A stretch of DNA of 64,000 nt from Trichobilharzia szidati (Eukaryota > Platyhelminthes > Trematoda > Strigeidida > Schistosomatidae), in the NCBI GenBank assembly GCA_944472155.2, contig OX235275.1:52283228-52347227 (forward strand). The letters run 5' to 3'. Position 1 is the stretch's first letter, and each line of letters starts with the position of its first letter. Below the pieces are notes generated by a model. That model was not told the origin of the DNA, ran no database searches, and saw only the letters and a list, made by a program, of their open reading frames with translations. Shown here one piece after another: positions 62,301 through 64,000 of the stretch. The position numbers were made by a program, and so were the translations under genes.

Positions 62301-63028
62301 TGTTGTGCATGAGGGCTAGTGATAATAATTGGCTGTCCATATCTTGGGACGTGGAGAGGGGTTAATACTGGCAGGCAACAAACCAGCCAAGATCCTGCCA
62401 TCCAATAAAAAAAAACATGTCAAAGGAAATGGGAATGGATCGAGCATACGCTGAGAAGACCGTTGGGTGATATCACACTAGTAAGACAAACCCTCAAATA
62501 GAACCCGACTGTGACACGACAAGTTGGGCATCACTTCGAAGGAGATCGTGGAGTCACATAAAATAAACTGCAGAGAAACGGATGAAACGGAGATGTACTG
62601 TGGAAGTCCTAATGTTCCACTCGGAACCCAAAGGATCAATAATAATAAAAAGAATATTATAGTTACCCTACCTAACTTTGCTTCATATCATTTATGTAAT
62701 CACACAGTTAAATGCTTACAAACGCCCGCCCCCCCCCACCTCAACTCACAAACATCGATTCTTTAAAGCCAAGGTCAACATCAAACATAACTAACCATAA
62801 ACAGTACAAAGTTATCAGGTGAAATATGTCATGATACAAAAAAGTTTATTCAAACAAAAACACAGACAGAATATTTACACTTACTCGATCTTCATAATCG
62901 ATTAATCCACCGCTTGCCACTCCTAATCCCCCTGCTGCTGCTGCCGCTGCTCCTCCTCCATGATCACTACTACTAGCACTACTCATACTGCTTAGACCAC
63001 TGACACCGCCAAGACGAGATGACATCAA
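20074..63028 (-). CDS. HOOK: Hook-family dynein adaptor, 3' eight exons (5' end outside window)
   Basis: Joined exons give 713 residues plus stop. Hook proteins activate cytoplasmic dynein-dynactin: an N-terminal Hook domain binds the dynein light intermediate chain, a long coiled coil contacts the motor, and the C-terminus binds the FTS/FHIP complex and so vesicle cargo. The window lacks the Hook domain but matches the rest in order: the end of the QELM segment, coiled-coil blocks EEKSTLQSEL (residues 82-91) and LQNQLSKLRDELYRTE, the block around SLRARCSQLETDN, YRGYLWKAREVIRLLERQ (527-544; vertebrate YKKYLEKAKSVIRTLDPK), EERLLLTAWYN (630-640; vertebrate EEKYIVSAWYN) and SFLARQR (689-695). 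Vertebrate Hooks are about 720 residues in total; this one should be near 880 because of low-complexity inserts. Introns of 3.6-11.6 kb hold retroelements. The family assignment rests on remembered vertebrate sequences and is strong because the order is conserved along the whole length. Symbol is a family name. Confidence 0.93.
20510..21830 (-). mobile_element. Penelope-like element with ~510-bp inverted repeat
   Basis: Arms 20569-21077 and 21297-21806 are inverse copies of the PLE 3' UTR; the spacer (21078-21296) encodes, with the arm edge, a GIY-YIG C-terminus on the minus strand: SATIEHLVDNDHPISIASAF, then LICIAEALAIETEKPNLCVQ and a stop at 21056-21058. The outer left end has the terminal motif gcgaagagactcttttcaac (20515-20534). 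It lies in the last Hook intron, 150 bases from the last exon. The 199-codon frame in the left arm is UTR, not protein. Confidence 0.85.
21830..22760 (+). repeat. S2-like SINE tail fragments
   Basis: 22030-22260 and 22540-22700 carry the S2 tail (tgtgcaagaggccagcaaccccacta; cccaccgagattttaaagct) and tgttccactcag. Heads are decayed. The rest is unassigned intron. Confidence 0.4.
22760..23480 (-). mobile_element. Penelope-like element 3' end
   Basis: Minus strand RLSEPKNLAEVRFIDPTKIS, SSASALHAF, WERVKILRSNIGRW and RWLITESLFIEST (22928-23185) is the GIY-YIG C-terminus. Terminal hairpin near 22800-22850 with GAGCA/TCCTC (one mismatch) and GAAAC. Confidence 0.75.
23500..23905 (+). mobile_element. 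family B LINE 3' end
   Basis: Coding end and 3' tail: aaacatggcttcatcagtca to gtgcaaagttccacgttgaa, as in 13880-14340 reversed. Ends 110 bases from Hook exon g. Confidence 0.7.
24015..24817 (-). CDS. HOOK: Hook exon g (largest exon)
   Basis: 803 bases, residues 350-617. Acceptor ttcctttttcag, first two bases complete the split Tyr codon; donor GTGAGT (24009-24014) in phase 0. Contains LNLQEELSRL (near the vertebrate RLQHENKML block), a Gly/Asp-rich insert (about residues 401-430), MEQKYRGYLWKAREVIRLLE (the most conserved Hook C-terminal helix), an Asn/Ser-rich insert (about 571-592) and ISHLRSLLVEKERVIEKLE, which aligns with vertebrate IMLLRKQLAEKERRIEILE. The inserts are coded by CAT/ATT-type trinucleotide repeats and account for much of the extra length over vertebrate Hooks. 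Confidence 0.96.
24960..25750 (+). mobile_element. RTE/SR2-like LINE C-terminal copy (family A)
   Basis: LGSIVSTTGG, then ARIGKARQAFTTLKSVWRST, NSNVKSVLLYGSET, KKWRWIG, and a shifted RRSCEEEMKTCGQTWSQEE with WRRTAEVLRPPRN near 25730. Frames shift at least three times. 25750-25980 is open but unrecognised. Confidence 0.8.
25980..26210. mobile_element. family A LINE 5' UTR-like fragment
   Basis: gttccattgtcttgtagat and flanks recur at 60215-60255 just before a family A endonuclease. Confidence 0.45.
26220..26745 (-). mobile_element. Penelope-like element C-terminal fragment
   Basis: Minus-strand text at 26364-26600 matches, in reverse, the plus-strand PLE ends at 30600-30840 and 42130-42420 (CVQ..FVITLNLPW type). 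Decayed. Confidence 0.55.
26746..26961 (+). other. unrecognised 71-codon open frame
   Basis: It reads NKMLSNLKHKPIIPYDNSSL and VESQLSKVQEYILRLQDISR. The hydrophilic second half resembles coding sequence, but I see no splice context joining it to Hook (wrong strand). Could be an unrecognised RT piece. Confidence 0.25.
27165..27500 (-). mobile_element. family B LINE 3' tail
   Basis: acatagaactttgcacggat, then the reverse of the QNRSQWRRCIHSL coding end near 27395-27430. Confidence 0.65.
27990..28390 (+). mobile_element. degenerate S1 SINE
   Basis: Body, ccagtggctgaatgatcaac (box A like), gggctcgatactcag (box B like), and a decayed hammerhead segment near 28265-28320. A (TA)n tract follows at 28418-28444. 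Confidence 0.5.
28590..28810 (+). mobile_element. family A LINE endonuclease fragment
   Basis: tgaaagcggatcgaacagatg aligns with the ESRWNGC-coding part at 60466-60490; surrounding bases also resemble it. Confidence 0.4.
28912..29235 (+). mobile_element. S3 SINE
   Basis: tRNA-like head cgaatagctcagtggtaaag (box A) and gcttgaatctcag (box B), then the common body ending cacactagttactcactagt and gtccaatcaaa. Close relatives at 33600-33910, 33965-34325 and 58590-58915. Confidence 0.75.
29240..29820. other. intron, unique AT-rich
   Basis: No repeat match. Plus-strand frames at 29295-29573 (Ser/Gln/Arg-rich, followed by a GTAGG at 29400) have no recognisable domain. Confidence 0.3.
29832..29904 (-). 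CDS. HOOK: Hook exon f (cryptic 73-base exon)
   Basis: Exon e ends in phase 0 but exon g needs one carried-over base, so an exon was missing. On the minus strand a very strong acceptor (tttttttctcttcag) is followed by 24 codons plus one base and donor GTAAGT (29826-29831). It reads CIFSELTRLRSCCEG then LQSCAQLSN, starts in phase 0 and leaves T, which with AT of exon g gives TAT (Tyr). Placed after REKE it aligns with vertebrate EKDRLRTERDSLKETIEELR, and the vertebrate CVQAQ position follows. Splice signals, both phases and colinearity agree. It is too short to appear as an open reading frame. Confidence 0.87.
29992..30300 (-). mobile_element. S1 SINE with hammerhead motif
   Basis: Reverse orientation; hammerhead at 30045-30097 (stem I GTACTG/CAGTAC; core reads CTGATGAAGAG). 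5' end truncated near 30300. Confidence 0.75.
30440..30990 (+). mobile_element. Penelope-like element fragment
   Basis: 30600-30830 matches the PLE 3' region at 42240-42400 (aaccttccttggt, gatcttcattgttattttga). 30900-31030 matches the 5' side of the GIY-YIG frame at 42430-42510 (gatcagattg ... tcgaaatgtg). Confidence 0.55.
31030..31700 (-). mobile_element. family B LINE 3' end
   Basis: 3' tail at 31055-31200 and coding shadow to 31690 (reverse of VKLHQLRWLGHV and the RSISR region). No intact frame. Confidence 0.7.
31700..32190. other. unassigned intron
   Basis: AT-rich; no recognisable content apart from scattered PLE-like words. Confidence 0.3.
32190..33050 (-). mobile_element. Penelope-like element (GIY-YIG pseudogene and 3' end)
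   Basis: Minus strand 32725-33042 reads IRLQLKGDIPSERITRKLRK, then CIYQFSCAACDGASYIGRCS with RNLIFRAR; the YIGR core is kept. After a stop and shift, WLSKGVVKTINSSILDHLVQ (32535-32735). The 3' UTR ends at 32215-32280 with a terminal motif: agagcctgatgatgaagggg and atcgaaaagagtactct. Confidence 0.8.
33290..33600 (-). mobile_element. RTE/SR2-like remnant (family A)
   Basis: Reverse of the family end: plus strand holds acgtcatttcctatttgggc and gctccattcgagagact, as in 4145-4190. Decayed. Confidence 0.45.
33600..33910 (-). mobile_element. S3 SINE
   Basis: Reverse orientation; box B (gattcgaacccgcg in plus orientation near 33739) and head actgagctattcgggctcg near 33784-33803. Confidence 0.75.
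33965..34325 (+). mobile_element. S3 SINE
   Basis: Head gaatagctcagtggtaacg (34007-34026), box B cgagttcgaatctcag, full body to gtgtccaatcaaag. Forms an inverted pair with the preceding copy. Confidence 0.8.
34325..34780 (-). mobile_element. RTE/SR2-like remnant (family A)
   Basis: Reverse of family A linker: plus strand ctgactgacttgacattag-like text and caacttgcagttttccactt match 4440-4790. No intact frame. Confidence 0.5.
34905..35275 (+). mobile_element. S1 SINE with hammerhead motif
   Basis: Near full length; hammerhead 35162-35210 has stem I GTACTG/CAGTAC, CTGATG core and GAAACAGCTGTC, but stem II is mutated. Its 3' end lies about 65 bases from Hook exon e. Confidence 0.8.
35342..35719 (-). 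CDS. HOOK: Hook exon e
   Basis: 378 bases, 126 codons (residues 200-325), phase 0 at both ends. Acceptor attttttttgtcacag, donor GTAGGT (35336-35341), which differs from the GTAAGT consensus at one position. Uninterrupted coiled coil rich in Glu, Ala, Arg and Leu: AAKAEESVHLKDELD corresponds to vertebrate LADEAQSLKDEID, and SLRARCSQLETDNQVCMQRL to DLRRQVKLLEEKNTMYMQNT. A PLE insertion with a 13-base target duplication begins 27 bases upstream of the acceptor. Confidence 0.96.
35760..36946 (-). mobile_element. Penelope-like element flanked by inverted termini and a 13-bp target duplication
   Basis: Termini of about 180 bases (35760-35942 and 36815-36946) are inverse copies. Direct repeat taaacacagagga flanks it exactly (35747-35759 and 36947-36959). 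Internal sequence is a decayed minus-strand GIY-YIG C-terminus (RLITESLFIESTTSTCNRND near 36215-36275). The insertion point is 27 bases upstream of the Hook exon e acceptor. Confidence 0.88.
36848..36877 (+). ncRNA. hammerhead-like PLE terminal hairpin
   Basis: GAGTG (36848-36852) pairs with TGCTC (36864-36868) using two G-U wobbles, then GAAACGTC. Confidence 0.5.
36985..37290 (+). repeat. S2-like SINE fragment
   Basis: gtggttagttgtgttaggaa head-like text, ggctcgactcccgactgatg and decayed tail. A C10 tract lies at 37202-37211. Confidence 0.35.
37295..37575 (+). mobile_element. degenerate S1 SINE
   Basis: Body aattaatccaatccccacca, box B like gggttcaatcccc, decayed hammerhead (ggggagtcataggtgcccag). 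Confidence 0.45.
37580..38950. other. unassigned intron sequence
   Basis: Open frames at 37773-37964, 38265-38471 and 38664-38855 lack recognisable motifs. Base composition is less AT-rich than the rest, so it may be the body of an element I cannot name, possibly the interior or flank of an LTR element. Confidence 0.3.
38956..39242 (+). repeat. possible LTR (solo or partial)
   Basis: Begins tgttacgtcccgaatc and ends ctgtcgttaca (TGT...ACA), with a TATA-like tatataaaaatctg at 39167-39180 about 75 bases before the end. No target duplication found, so this is weak. Confidence 0.3.
39730..39884 (-). mobile_element. S2 SINE
   Basis: Head in reverse near 39790-39880: gcgtcggtggcacagcggtt with box B ggttcgatccccgg; the acceptor-like ends GCGTCGG and CGACGC can still pair. 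Tail variant as in the inner copy near 2700. Confidence 0.8.
39950..40014 (-). CDS. HOOK: Hook exon d (65 bases)
   Basis: Short exon between acceptor cctttgtttag and donor GTATGT (39944-39949). Its first two bases AT complete the codon begun by the G of the previous exon (GAT, Asp), and it ends in phase 0. It encodes DKEELKIKLTEMTTRNQELKQK (split here: DKEELKIKLTE, then MTTRNQELKQK), which aligns with vertebrate AAKDDYRIRCEELEKEISEL. An S2 SINE in reverse orientation lies 66 bases downstream in transcript direction. Confidence 0.92.
40190..40545 (-). mobile_element. RTE/SR2-like remnant (family A)
   Basis: Reverse coding shadow with atgtctcctcagcgta and gattcttgactgtcaggat, parallel to 4195-4330. 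Confidence 0.5.
40552..40779. repeat. PLE terminal palindrome (two termini head to head)
   Basis: Arms 40552-40660 and 40671-40779 are inverse copies with few differences and almost no spacer. Each arm is a PLE terminus like those at 35760-36946. The right arm has stem GAGCA (40691-40695)/TGCTC (40704-40708) then GAAACGTC. Confidence 0.85.
41025..41842 (-). mobile_element. Penelope-like element with ~60-bp inverted termini
   Basis: Ends 41025-41095 and 41768-41842 are inverse copies (aattcagaacaaaatattta; gagcctgaagaagaatttat). Inside, 41650-41770 minus strand reads VAEAVAINTRRLFLCIQKKY then VQPLCLPW, the PLE C-terminus, followed by AT-rich 3' UTR. Confidence 0.8.
42000..42430 (+). mobile_element. 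Penelope-like element C-terminal fragment
   Basis: Decayed ...LAIRKFKPPLCVQKQFVITL then NLPW stop near 42265-42275 and the 3' UTR shared with 26220-26600. Confidence 0.65.
42463..43149 (+). CDS. Penelope-like element GIY-YIG endonuclease domain (RT part missing)
   Basis: A 228-codon open frame, the best-preserved PLE coding sequence here. PLE proteins join a reverse transcriptase to a C-terminal GIY-YIG nuclease that nicks the target. Visible: linker LEFKGDQALDMLKNRLSKSV; nuclease start CIYQFTCSCGVRYIGRSQRT with the YIG triad, TRIREH, SSILEHLIDSCHS, and the family end CVQKKYVQSLLLPWP. The RT is absent upstream, so the copy is 5' truncated and cannot move by itself. The first about 45 codons are likely out-of-family sequence. 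3' UTR follows to about 43650. Confidence 0.87.
   Translation: MFEMCCANTLHDSDKLRLIALCKSIKGTNCFKYIYLFIDSNMKDKQSKLVTDTVPKKTLFMNLEFKGDQALDMLKNRLSKSVSKTFYAAKLHMTFTSRKLFSTSVKDKLPRLAASMCIYQFTCSCGVRYIGRSQRTLSTRIREHIPAAWFYKGERKCVRSSILEHLIDSCHSTNPDHDFKIIYRIHANLPRFLRYRLLKTAEALAIHDFKPDLCVQKKYVQSLLLPWP
43150..43655 (+). mobile_element. 3' UTR and terminus of the same PLE
   Basis: Matches the arms of the element at 20510-21830; ends gtacagcttgataataaatt and gagtctcttcgttgaa at 43600-43650. Confidence 0.75.
43690..44005 (+). repeat. direct repeat, copy 1 (~310 bp)
   Basis: Shares gcattgataaaatacctgta, gaacgaatcagctgctgta and atgagagaatcggtaaatac with 44815-45105 in the same orientation. Not seen elsewhere in the window. 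Confidence 0.8.
44090..44610 (+). mobile_element. family B LINE 3' end
   Basis: gagttctctccgtcttcctt, RWHGH-type text and ttaggatgctgtttgacggt; shifted frames, decayed tail. Sits between the two direct repeats. Confidence 0.6.
44815..45105 (+). repeat. direct repeat, copy 2
   Basis: See copy 1; a (TA)n tract at 44943-44962 is longer here. Confidence 0.8.
45105..45500. other. unassigned intron
   Basis: AT-rich; no recognisable content. Confidence 0.3.
45600..46200 (-). mobile_element. divergent non-LTR LINE C-terminus (family B-related)
   Basis: Minus strand LYACETWPLRAEDVRRLCVF, VSNSEVRWRVF, FRWLGHVLRMSSQRLRYRSL (45848-46174) and a shifted GWGPRDSSNQRLETSLDMAK with NHQWRTCWNFL near 45700-45790. 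Same architecture as family B but clearly different residues, so a separate subfamily. Confidence 0.8.
46200..46690. other. unassigned intron
   Basis: No recognisable coding or repeat content. Confidence 0.3.
46690..48046 (-). mobile_element. Penelope-like element with RT end, GIY-YIG and 3' UTR
   Basis: From 48046 down: SPVLGPLLADVFMASLENGP (RT), a small deletion or shift, RYIDDTFIVCEENSS with the catalytic YIDD (47956-47985), FHFLDVKLDRREDGTLLRSI, then a TAG in place of a likely Trp codon, RIRKICSTETIGSELDNLRS, a second TAG near 47552, and the nuclease region 47047-47544 (YSFTCSYGADYIGRCKRNLQ, SSICDHLLESGHS, end LRVQKRSVRPLSLP). Below it the 3' UTR runs to the terminal motif at 46690-46745. 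Only two in-frame stops over about 930 bases. Confidence 0.88.
48130..48870 (+). mobile_element. family B LINE 3' end
   Basis: From tcgtatcgacctccttcatg through RWLGNVV-type coding to the tail agtgcaaagttctatattca. Confidence 0.75.
48870..49150. other. possible PLE GIY-YIG scrap
   Basis: 48930-49130 includes YIGQSRRALCRH-like text on the plus strand (attatattggtcaaagtagg); too decayed for a firm call. Confidence 0.35.
49155..49485 (-). mobile_element. S1 SINE with hammerhead motif
   Basis: Hammerhead at 49236-49281 in reverse: stem I GTACTG/CAGTAC, core CTGACGA (fits CUGANGA), stem II GTCC/GGAC and GAAAC; three bases separate core and stem II. Confidence 0.85.
49690..50375 (+). mobile_element. 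family B LINE 3' end
   Basis: SVLLYGCETCPLRVEDMKRL near 49725-49785, then shifted coding and full 3' tail to tgcaaagttctatgtcgaaa. C13 tract at 50492-50506 nearby. Confidence 0.8.
50565..50814 (+). mobile_element. S2 SINE with 13-bp target duplication
   Basis: Head gtgcgtcggtggcacagctg, box B ggttcgatcccc, body and A-rich tail. aaaactaatcaat occurs at 50552-50564 and 50815-50827. Confidence 0.88.
51045..51275. mobile_element. two S1 SINE fragments in opposite orientation
   Basis: 51045-51160 minus (reverse box region), 51160-51275 plus. The plus part has a hammerhead at 51163-51213: CCGATGA core, GGACGAAACA, shortened stem I. Confidence 0.65.
51300..51536 (+). mobile_element. S2 SINE with 13-bp target duplication beside a Hook splice donor
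   Basis: 237 bases: tgcgtcggtggcatagcggt head, box B cggttcggtcccc (one change), body gaaaggttgggcatgaggct, A-rich tail. atgtcatcacttg flanks it at 51287-51299 and 51537-51549. Exon c ends at 51588. Confidence 0.9.
51588..51891 (-). CDS. HOOK: Hook exon c
   Basis: 304 bases; starts in phase 0 and leaves one extra base (G) at the donor GTAAGA (51582-51587). Acceptor ctctctattcag. Residues 77-177. VFNLQEEKSTLQSELNQL matches the Hook LQEEKSSLLAEN block. A Ser/Thr/Gln/Pro-rich insert interrupts the coiled coil before IGHLQNQLSKLRDELYRTE, which corresponds to vertebrate LQTQLEQLQEETFRLE. An S2 SINE with a target duplication ends 38 bases past the donor, inside the following intron. Confidence 0.95.
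51985..52315 (-). mobile_element. degenerate S1 SINE
   Basis: Reverse hammerhead tttcgtccttgctcaagact at 52080-52100 with CTGGACAG/ GGTA ends, then a diverged body ending gccagtgagcatcac-like. Confidence 0.55.
52355..53165 (-). mobile_element. family B LINE 3' end
   Basis: Minus frame 52543-52830: RAMLADIGSGWKRASGGQTK, GWGPRDGKNQWLETIGDMAQ, NRSQWRRCIHSL. 52978-53160 holds YGCETWPLRAEDMKRL. 3' tail at 52380-52545. Best copy of the extreme C-terminus. Confidence 0.87.
53155..53995. mobile_element. mosaic of decayed S1 SINE fragments
   Basis: 53160-53245 minus, 53255-53400 plus, 53440-53600 minus, 53700-53800 plus-like, 53885-53995 minus (ccaaccgtttcgtc and gtactggacagcc). Boundaries are guesses. 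Confidence 0.45.
54000..54425 (+). mobile_element. S1 SINE, near full length
   Basis: Body from aattaatctgatgctcgctg, box A ccagtggctgaatggtatac, box B ggattcgaacccc, hammerhead 54297-54345 (core CCGATGA, stem II mutated, GAAACAACAGCTGTC), 3' tail. Confidence 0.85.
54640..54980 (-). mobile_element. two S1 SINE 3' fragments
   Basis: 54640-54835 and 54835-54980, both reverse. The second has a hammerhead at 54898-54946 with an exact CTGATGA and GAAACAGCTGTC, stem I GTACTG/CAGTAC overlapping the core. Confidence 0.7.
54980..55310 (+). mobile_element. S1 SINE
   Basis: gccgtgaccagtagggtaca body, ccagtggcttaataatctac box A region, hammerhead near 55186-55240 with insertions (core CCAACGAG). It directly abuts the reverse fragment before it. 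Confidence 0.75.
55340..55742 (-). mobile_element. Penelope-like RT fragment with inverted repeat
   Basis: Minus frame 55366-55602 reads AQFRIDLNKAIYYCRYLDDT with the YLDD catalytic box, then HPHMAFGINYERD. An inverted repeat (about 55594-55645 and 55684-55742; ttttagattttcccgtcgat against its inverse) overlaps its 5' side. Confidence 0.75.
55745..55950 (+). mobile_element. Smalpha-type SINE
   Basis: Box A tggcctagttgataacg (55772-55788), box B ggttcaagcc (55816-55825), then the hammerhead and the shared end tggattccactggtattcac. This layout and the end sequence match the published Smalpha family of S. mansoni as I recall it. Confidence 0.87.
55871..55925 (+). ncRNA. Smalpha hammerhead ribozyme (diverged)
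   Basis: Stem I ATCCAG (55872-55877)/CTGGAT (55920-55925), stem II GTCC/GGAC, GAAA at 55105-relative position 55105 is not used; it sits at 55905-55908. The core strand reads CTGCCAGACGAG, i.e. three bases inserted into CTGACGAG, and stem III is changed, so self-cleavage is doubtful. Confidence 0.8.
55950..56340. other. unassigned intron
   Basis: A 75-codon plus frame (56114-56341) has no recognisable motif. Confidence 0.3.
56345..57180 (-). mobile_element. family B LINE 3' end
   Basis: 3' tail at 56365-56520, coding shadow to 57180. Frames broken. Confidence 0.78.
57180..57830. mobile_element. inverted pair of S1 SINEs
   Basis: 57180-57480 minus with hammerhead 57210-57262, 57480-57830 plus with box B like gtccgaaccc and a hammerhead near 57712-57765 (core CCGAAGAG). 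The 5' ends meet near 57480. Confidence 0.8.
58070..58153 (-). CDS. HOOK: Hook exon b
   Basis: 84 bases, 28 codons (residues 49-76), phase 0 at both ends. Acceptor ttcttttag, donor GTAAGT (58064-58069). Encodes a coiled-coil segment with EKEQLAEQCNALKIE, which aligns with vertebrate AKEEIAQRCHELDMQ. It joins directly to VFNLQEEK of the next exon. Confidence 0.93.
58370..58590 (+). repeat. S2-like SINE fragment
   Basis: ggctcgagtcccggctaccg box B like text, gggaaggattgggcaa and tgttccacctctc tail. Confidence 0.45.
58590..58915 (+). mobile_element. S3 SINE, head-truncated
   Basis: ggttagaatctcaag box B remnant, body to gtgtccaatcaaag; (TA)n tract at 58937-58960 follows. Confidence 0.7.
58920..59320. 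other. unassigned intron
   Basis: No recognisable content. Confidence 0.3.
59320..59800. mobile_element. decayed S1 SINE (minus) and S2-like tail (plus)
   Basis: 59320-59560: reverse hammerhead remains (gacgtttcgacttaatttcg) and tRNA-like boxes. 59590-59800: gggtttgatgcccgaatgct, aaggttggactagcatgagg and tgttccaccact. Confidence 0.45.
60150..61490 (+). mobile_element. RTE/SR2-like LINE 5' part: endonuclease and linker (family A)
   Basis: 5' UTR-like 60150-60360, then RMGTWNVRG (apurinic-type endonuclease start), shifting to YEAGRAAQAANEVRRYGLEV with CESRWNGCG (60394-60500), then GSDHHLI (60605-60630), the catalytic SDH box. Next FKETCTTVLGRKKRQ near 60820-60875 and KSARKDKRQFYDTLATEAEQ, IKDVQWNLITKEE, QWADHFKRLLNR (61011-61313). 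Several shifts and stops; RT palm absent. The only endonuclease-bearing LINE copy in the window. Confidence 0.85.
61545..62250 (+). mobile_element. family B LINE 3' end
   Basis: RGLIRDEISITSETESSSRI, then STKGYVYCSAVRSILPYG (61483-61749), coding to 62040, 3' tail to about 62230. Confidence 0.78.
62340..62645 (+). mobile_element. family A LINE C-terminal end
   Basis: gaaatgggaatggatcgag (KKWxWIG), later gatcgtggagtcaca and gtcctaatgttccactcgga: the standard end. Confidence 0.65.
62885..63028 (-). CDS. HOOK: Hook exon a (first exon in window)
   Basis: 144 bases, phase 0 at both ends. Acceptor is a cag at 63029-63031 after a CT-rich stretch; donor is GTAAGT (62879-62884). It encodes residues 1-48 of the visible protein, starting Leu-Met, which continues the conserved QELM end of the Hook domain in vertebrates, so the preceding exon should end in ...QE. 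A Ser/Gly/Ala-rich linker with a run of six alanines follows, then GGLIDYEDR, equivalent to the YVDLDRQ start of the coiled coil. The reading frame stays open upstream of the acceptor, so an internal start at the Met (residue 2) cannot be excluded, but it would lose the dynein-binding domain. Confidence 0.85.
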
Positions 63029-63880
63029 CTGGACATCAAAATAACACGGAAGGCGAAGGCGAAGACGGAGATAAAGACGCCAATGCAGAAGAGAAGCGAG
63101 AAAGAAAAACACAAAAAACGCAATACTTTGTTTAGTTAAAGCATACAGTGGTTTGTTAGTTAGTTACTTAGTTAGTTAGTAGGTGCAAGCATATTTGTTT
63201 GTATGTTTGTGTGTGTGTGTCAGTGTTTGTAGGTATGTAGGCGTAAGCCTATAGAATGAACAGACCAATAGTACTCAAGTAATGTATAATACAACATATA
63301 CATATATAATATAACAAAAGACCCCTGTGTACTAAATAAATTTCTTTAAAAAGACCATTTCAATACGTGTTTATAAACATTTTATATCTCTCAATAATTA
63401 AAGAATTTGATTAGAAGAGATAGAGAAAGAGAAGAACAGAAACAACAACCGGAGAAGAAAAAATCGATAATCAGTTGAACCAATTAATTACTTAATTAAC
63501 CAAGCCAGCCAACCAACCAACTAACCAACCAACATAACCAACATTTAAACGAATCAATAAACAAATAATTAAATAAATAAATAAACAGTTGTTTAGAAAT
63601 AATCATCTGTATTATAACTCCTACAAAGAAGAGTACAAGAATATTGCGTGTATTGTGAAGAATTGTCAAGATTAGTAACCACCTTAAGCCATCAATCAAT
63701 CAATAAATCGATCAATTGATAAGTCCGTCAATCAAACAACCGATGATTACTTTCTCGGTGTATATTGAAGAGAATGTTTATGTGTACTCAGAGATGCTTA
63801 CACACACACATAAACAAACAACTATTAGAGCGTTAATGAAAAACACAGAGAAGATGAGAAAAAAGAACAGAATAACGTTT
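63029..63880. other. Hook intron, unique AT-rich
   Basis: Pyrimidine-rich acceptor region at 63032-63070; (GT)n near 63210-63220; simple repeats (aaccaacc near 63500, aataaata). No repeat family seen. Confidence 0.5.
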
Positions 63881-64000
63881 GATCACAGTATTGATATCAG
63901 CTAGAGAACTATTGACAACCTTTAAAAGCAGATGGTACTTGACGGCGATTTCCTTCCGTGCTGCTGCTGCTGTATTCAACATAGAACATAGCACCGAAGT
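63880..64000 (-). mobile_element. S1 SINE scrap and family B tail at window edge
   Basis: 63890-63965 has tcagctagagaactattgac and ggtacttgacggc; 63975-64000 is tcaacatagaacatagcacc, the family B 3' tail, continuing past the window. Confidence 0.5.

Noticed and set aside
1..64000. CRISPR arrays, prokaryotic operons or viral genes
   Set aside because: Repeats are dispersed retroelements, not spaced direct repeats; no prokaryotic gene structure and no recognisable viral protein was seen.

Overview
The window looks like genomic DNA of a blood fluke (genus Schistosoma; species not determined). The basis is one widely spaced invertebrate gene on the minus strand, AT-rich introns, and dense schistosome-type retroelements: hammerhead-ribozyme SINEs of the Smalpha type, SR2/RTE-like and other non-LTR retrotransposon remains, and many Penelope-like elements (PLEs) with GIY-YIG ends. 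There is no prokaryotic gene organisation.

The only host gene I can support is a Hook-family dynein adaptor (HOOK1/2/3 orthologue) on the minus strand. Eight exons run from 63028 down to the stop codon at 20074-20076: 62885-63028, 58070-58153, 51588-51891, 39950-40014, 35342-35719, 29832-29904, 24015-24817 and 20074-20364. All junctions use GT/AG, all reading phases agree, and together they encode 713 residues plus stop. They begin just after the N-terminal Hook domain, which should lie beyond 64000, and cover the entire coiled-coil and C-terminal cargo-binding part. The small 73-base exon at 29832-29904 has no open reading frame of notable length; it was found from the phase gap between its neighbours.

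Layout: 1-18200 is gene-free on my reading and packed with retroelement debris. 18760-20073 is probably the Hook 3' UTR and downstream flank. 20074-63028 is the Hook gene, with introns of 3.6 to 11.6 kb filled by PLEs, LINE fragments and SINEs. 63029-64000 is intron.

Repeats fall into these groups. (1) PLEs, often with inverted terminal copies; the best-defined copy, 35760-36946, has a 13-base target duplication beside a Hook splice acceptor. (2) RTE/SR2-like LINEs, called family A here. (3) A second non-LTR family, called B, with about ten copies sharing the same C-terminal end and 3' tail. (4) CR1/SR1-like remnants. (5) Three tRNA-derived SINE groups, called S1, S2 and S3; S1 carries hammerhead motifs. 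Family letters are local labels, not database names. Boundaries of repeats are approximate unless a target duplication is given.

The most interesting signals are the repeated head-to-head PLE termini with a hairpin that covaries between copies, the number of divergent hammerhead motifs inside one gene, and insertions lying within 30 to 80 bases of Hook exons.
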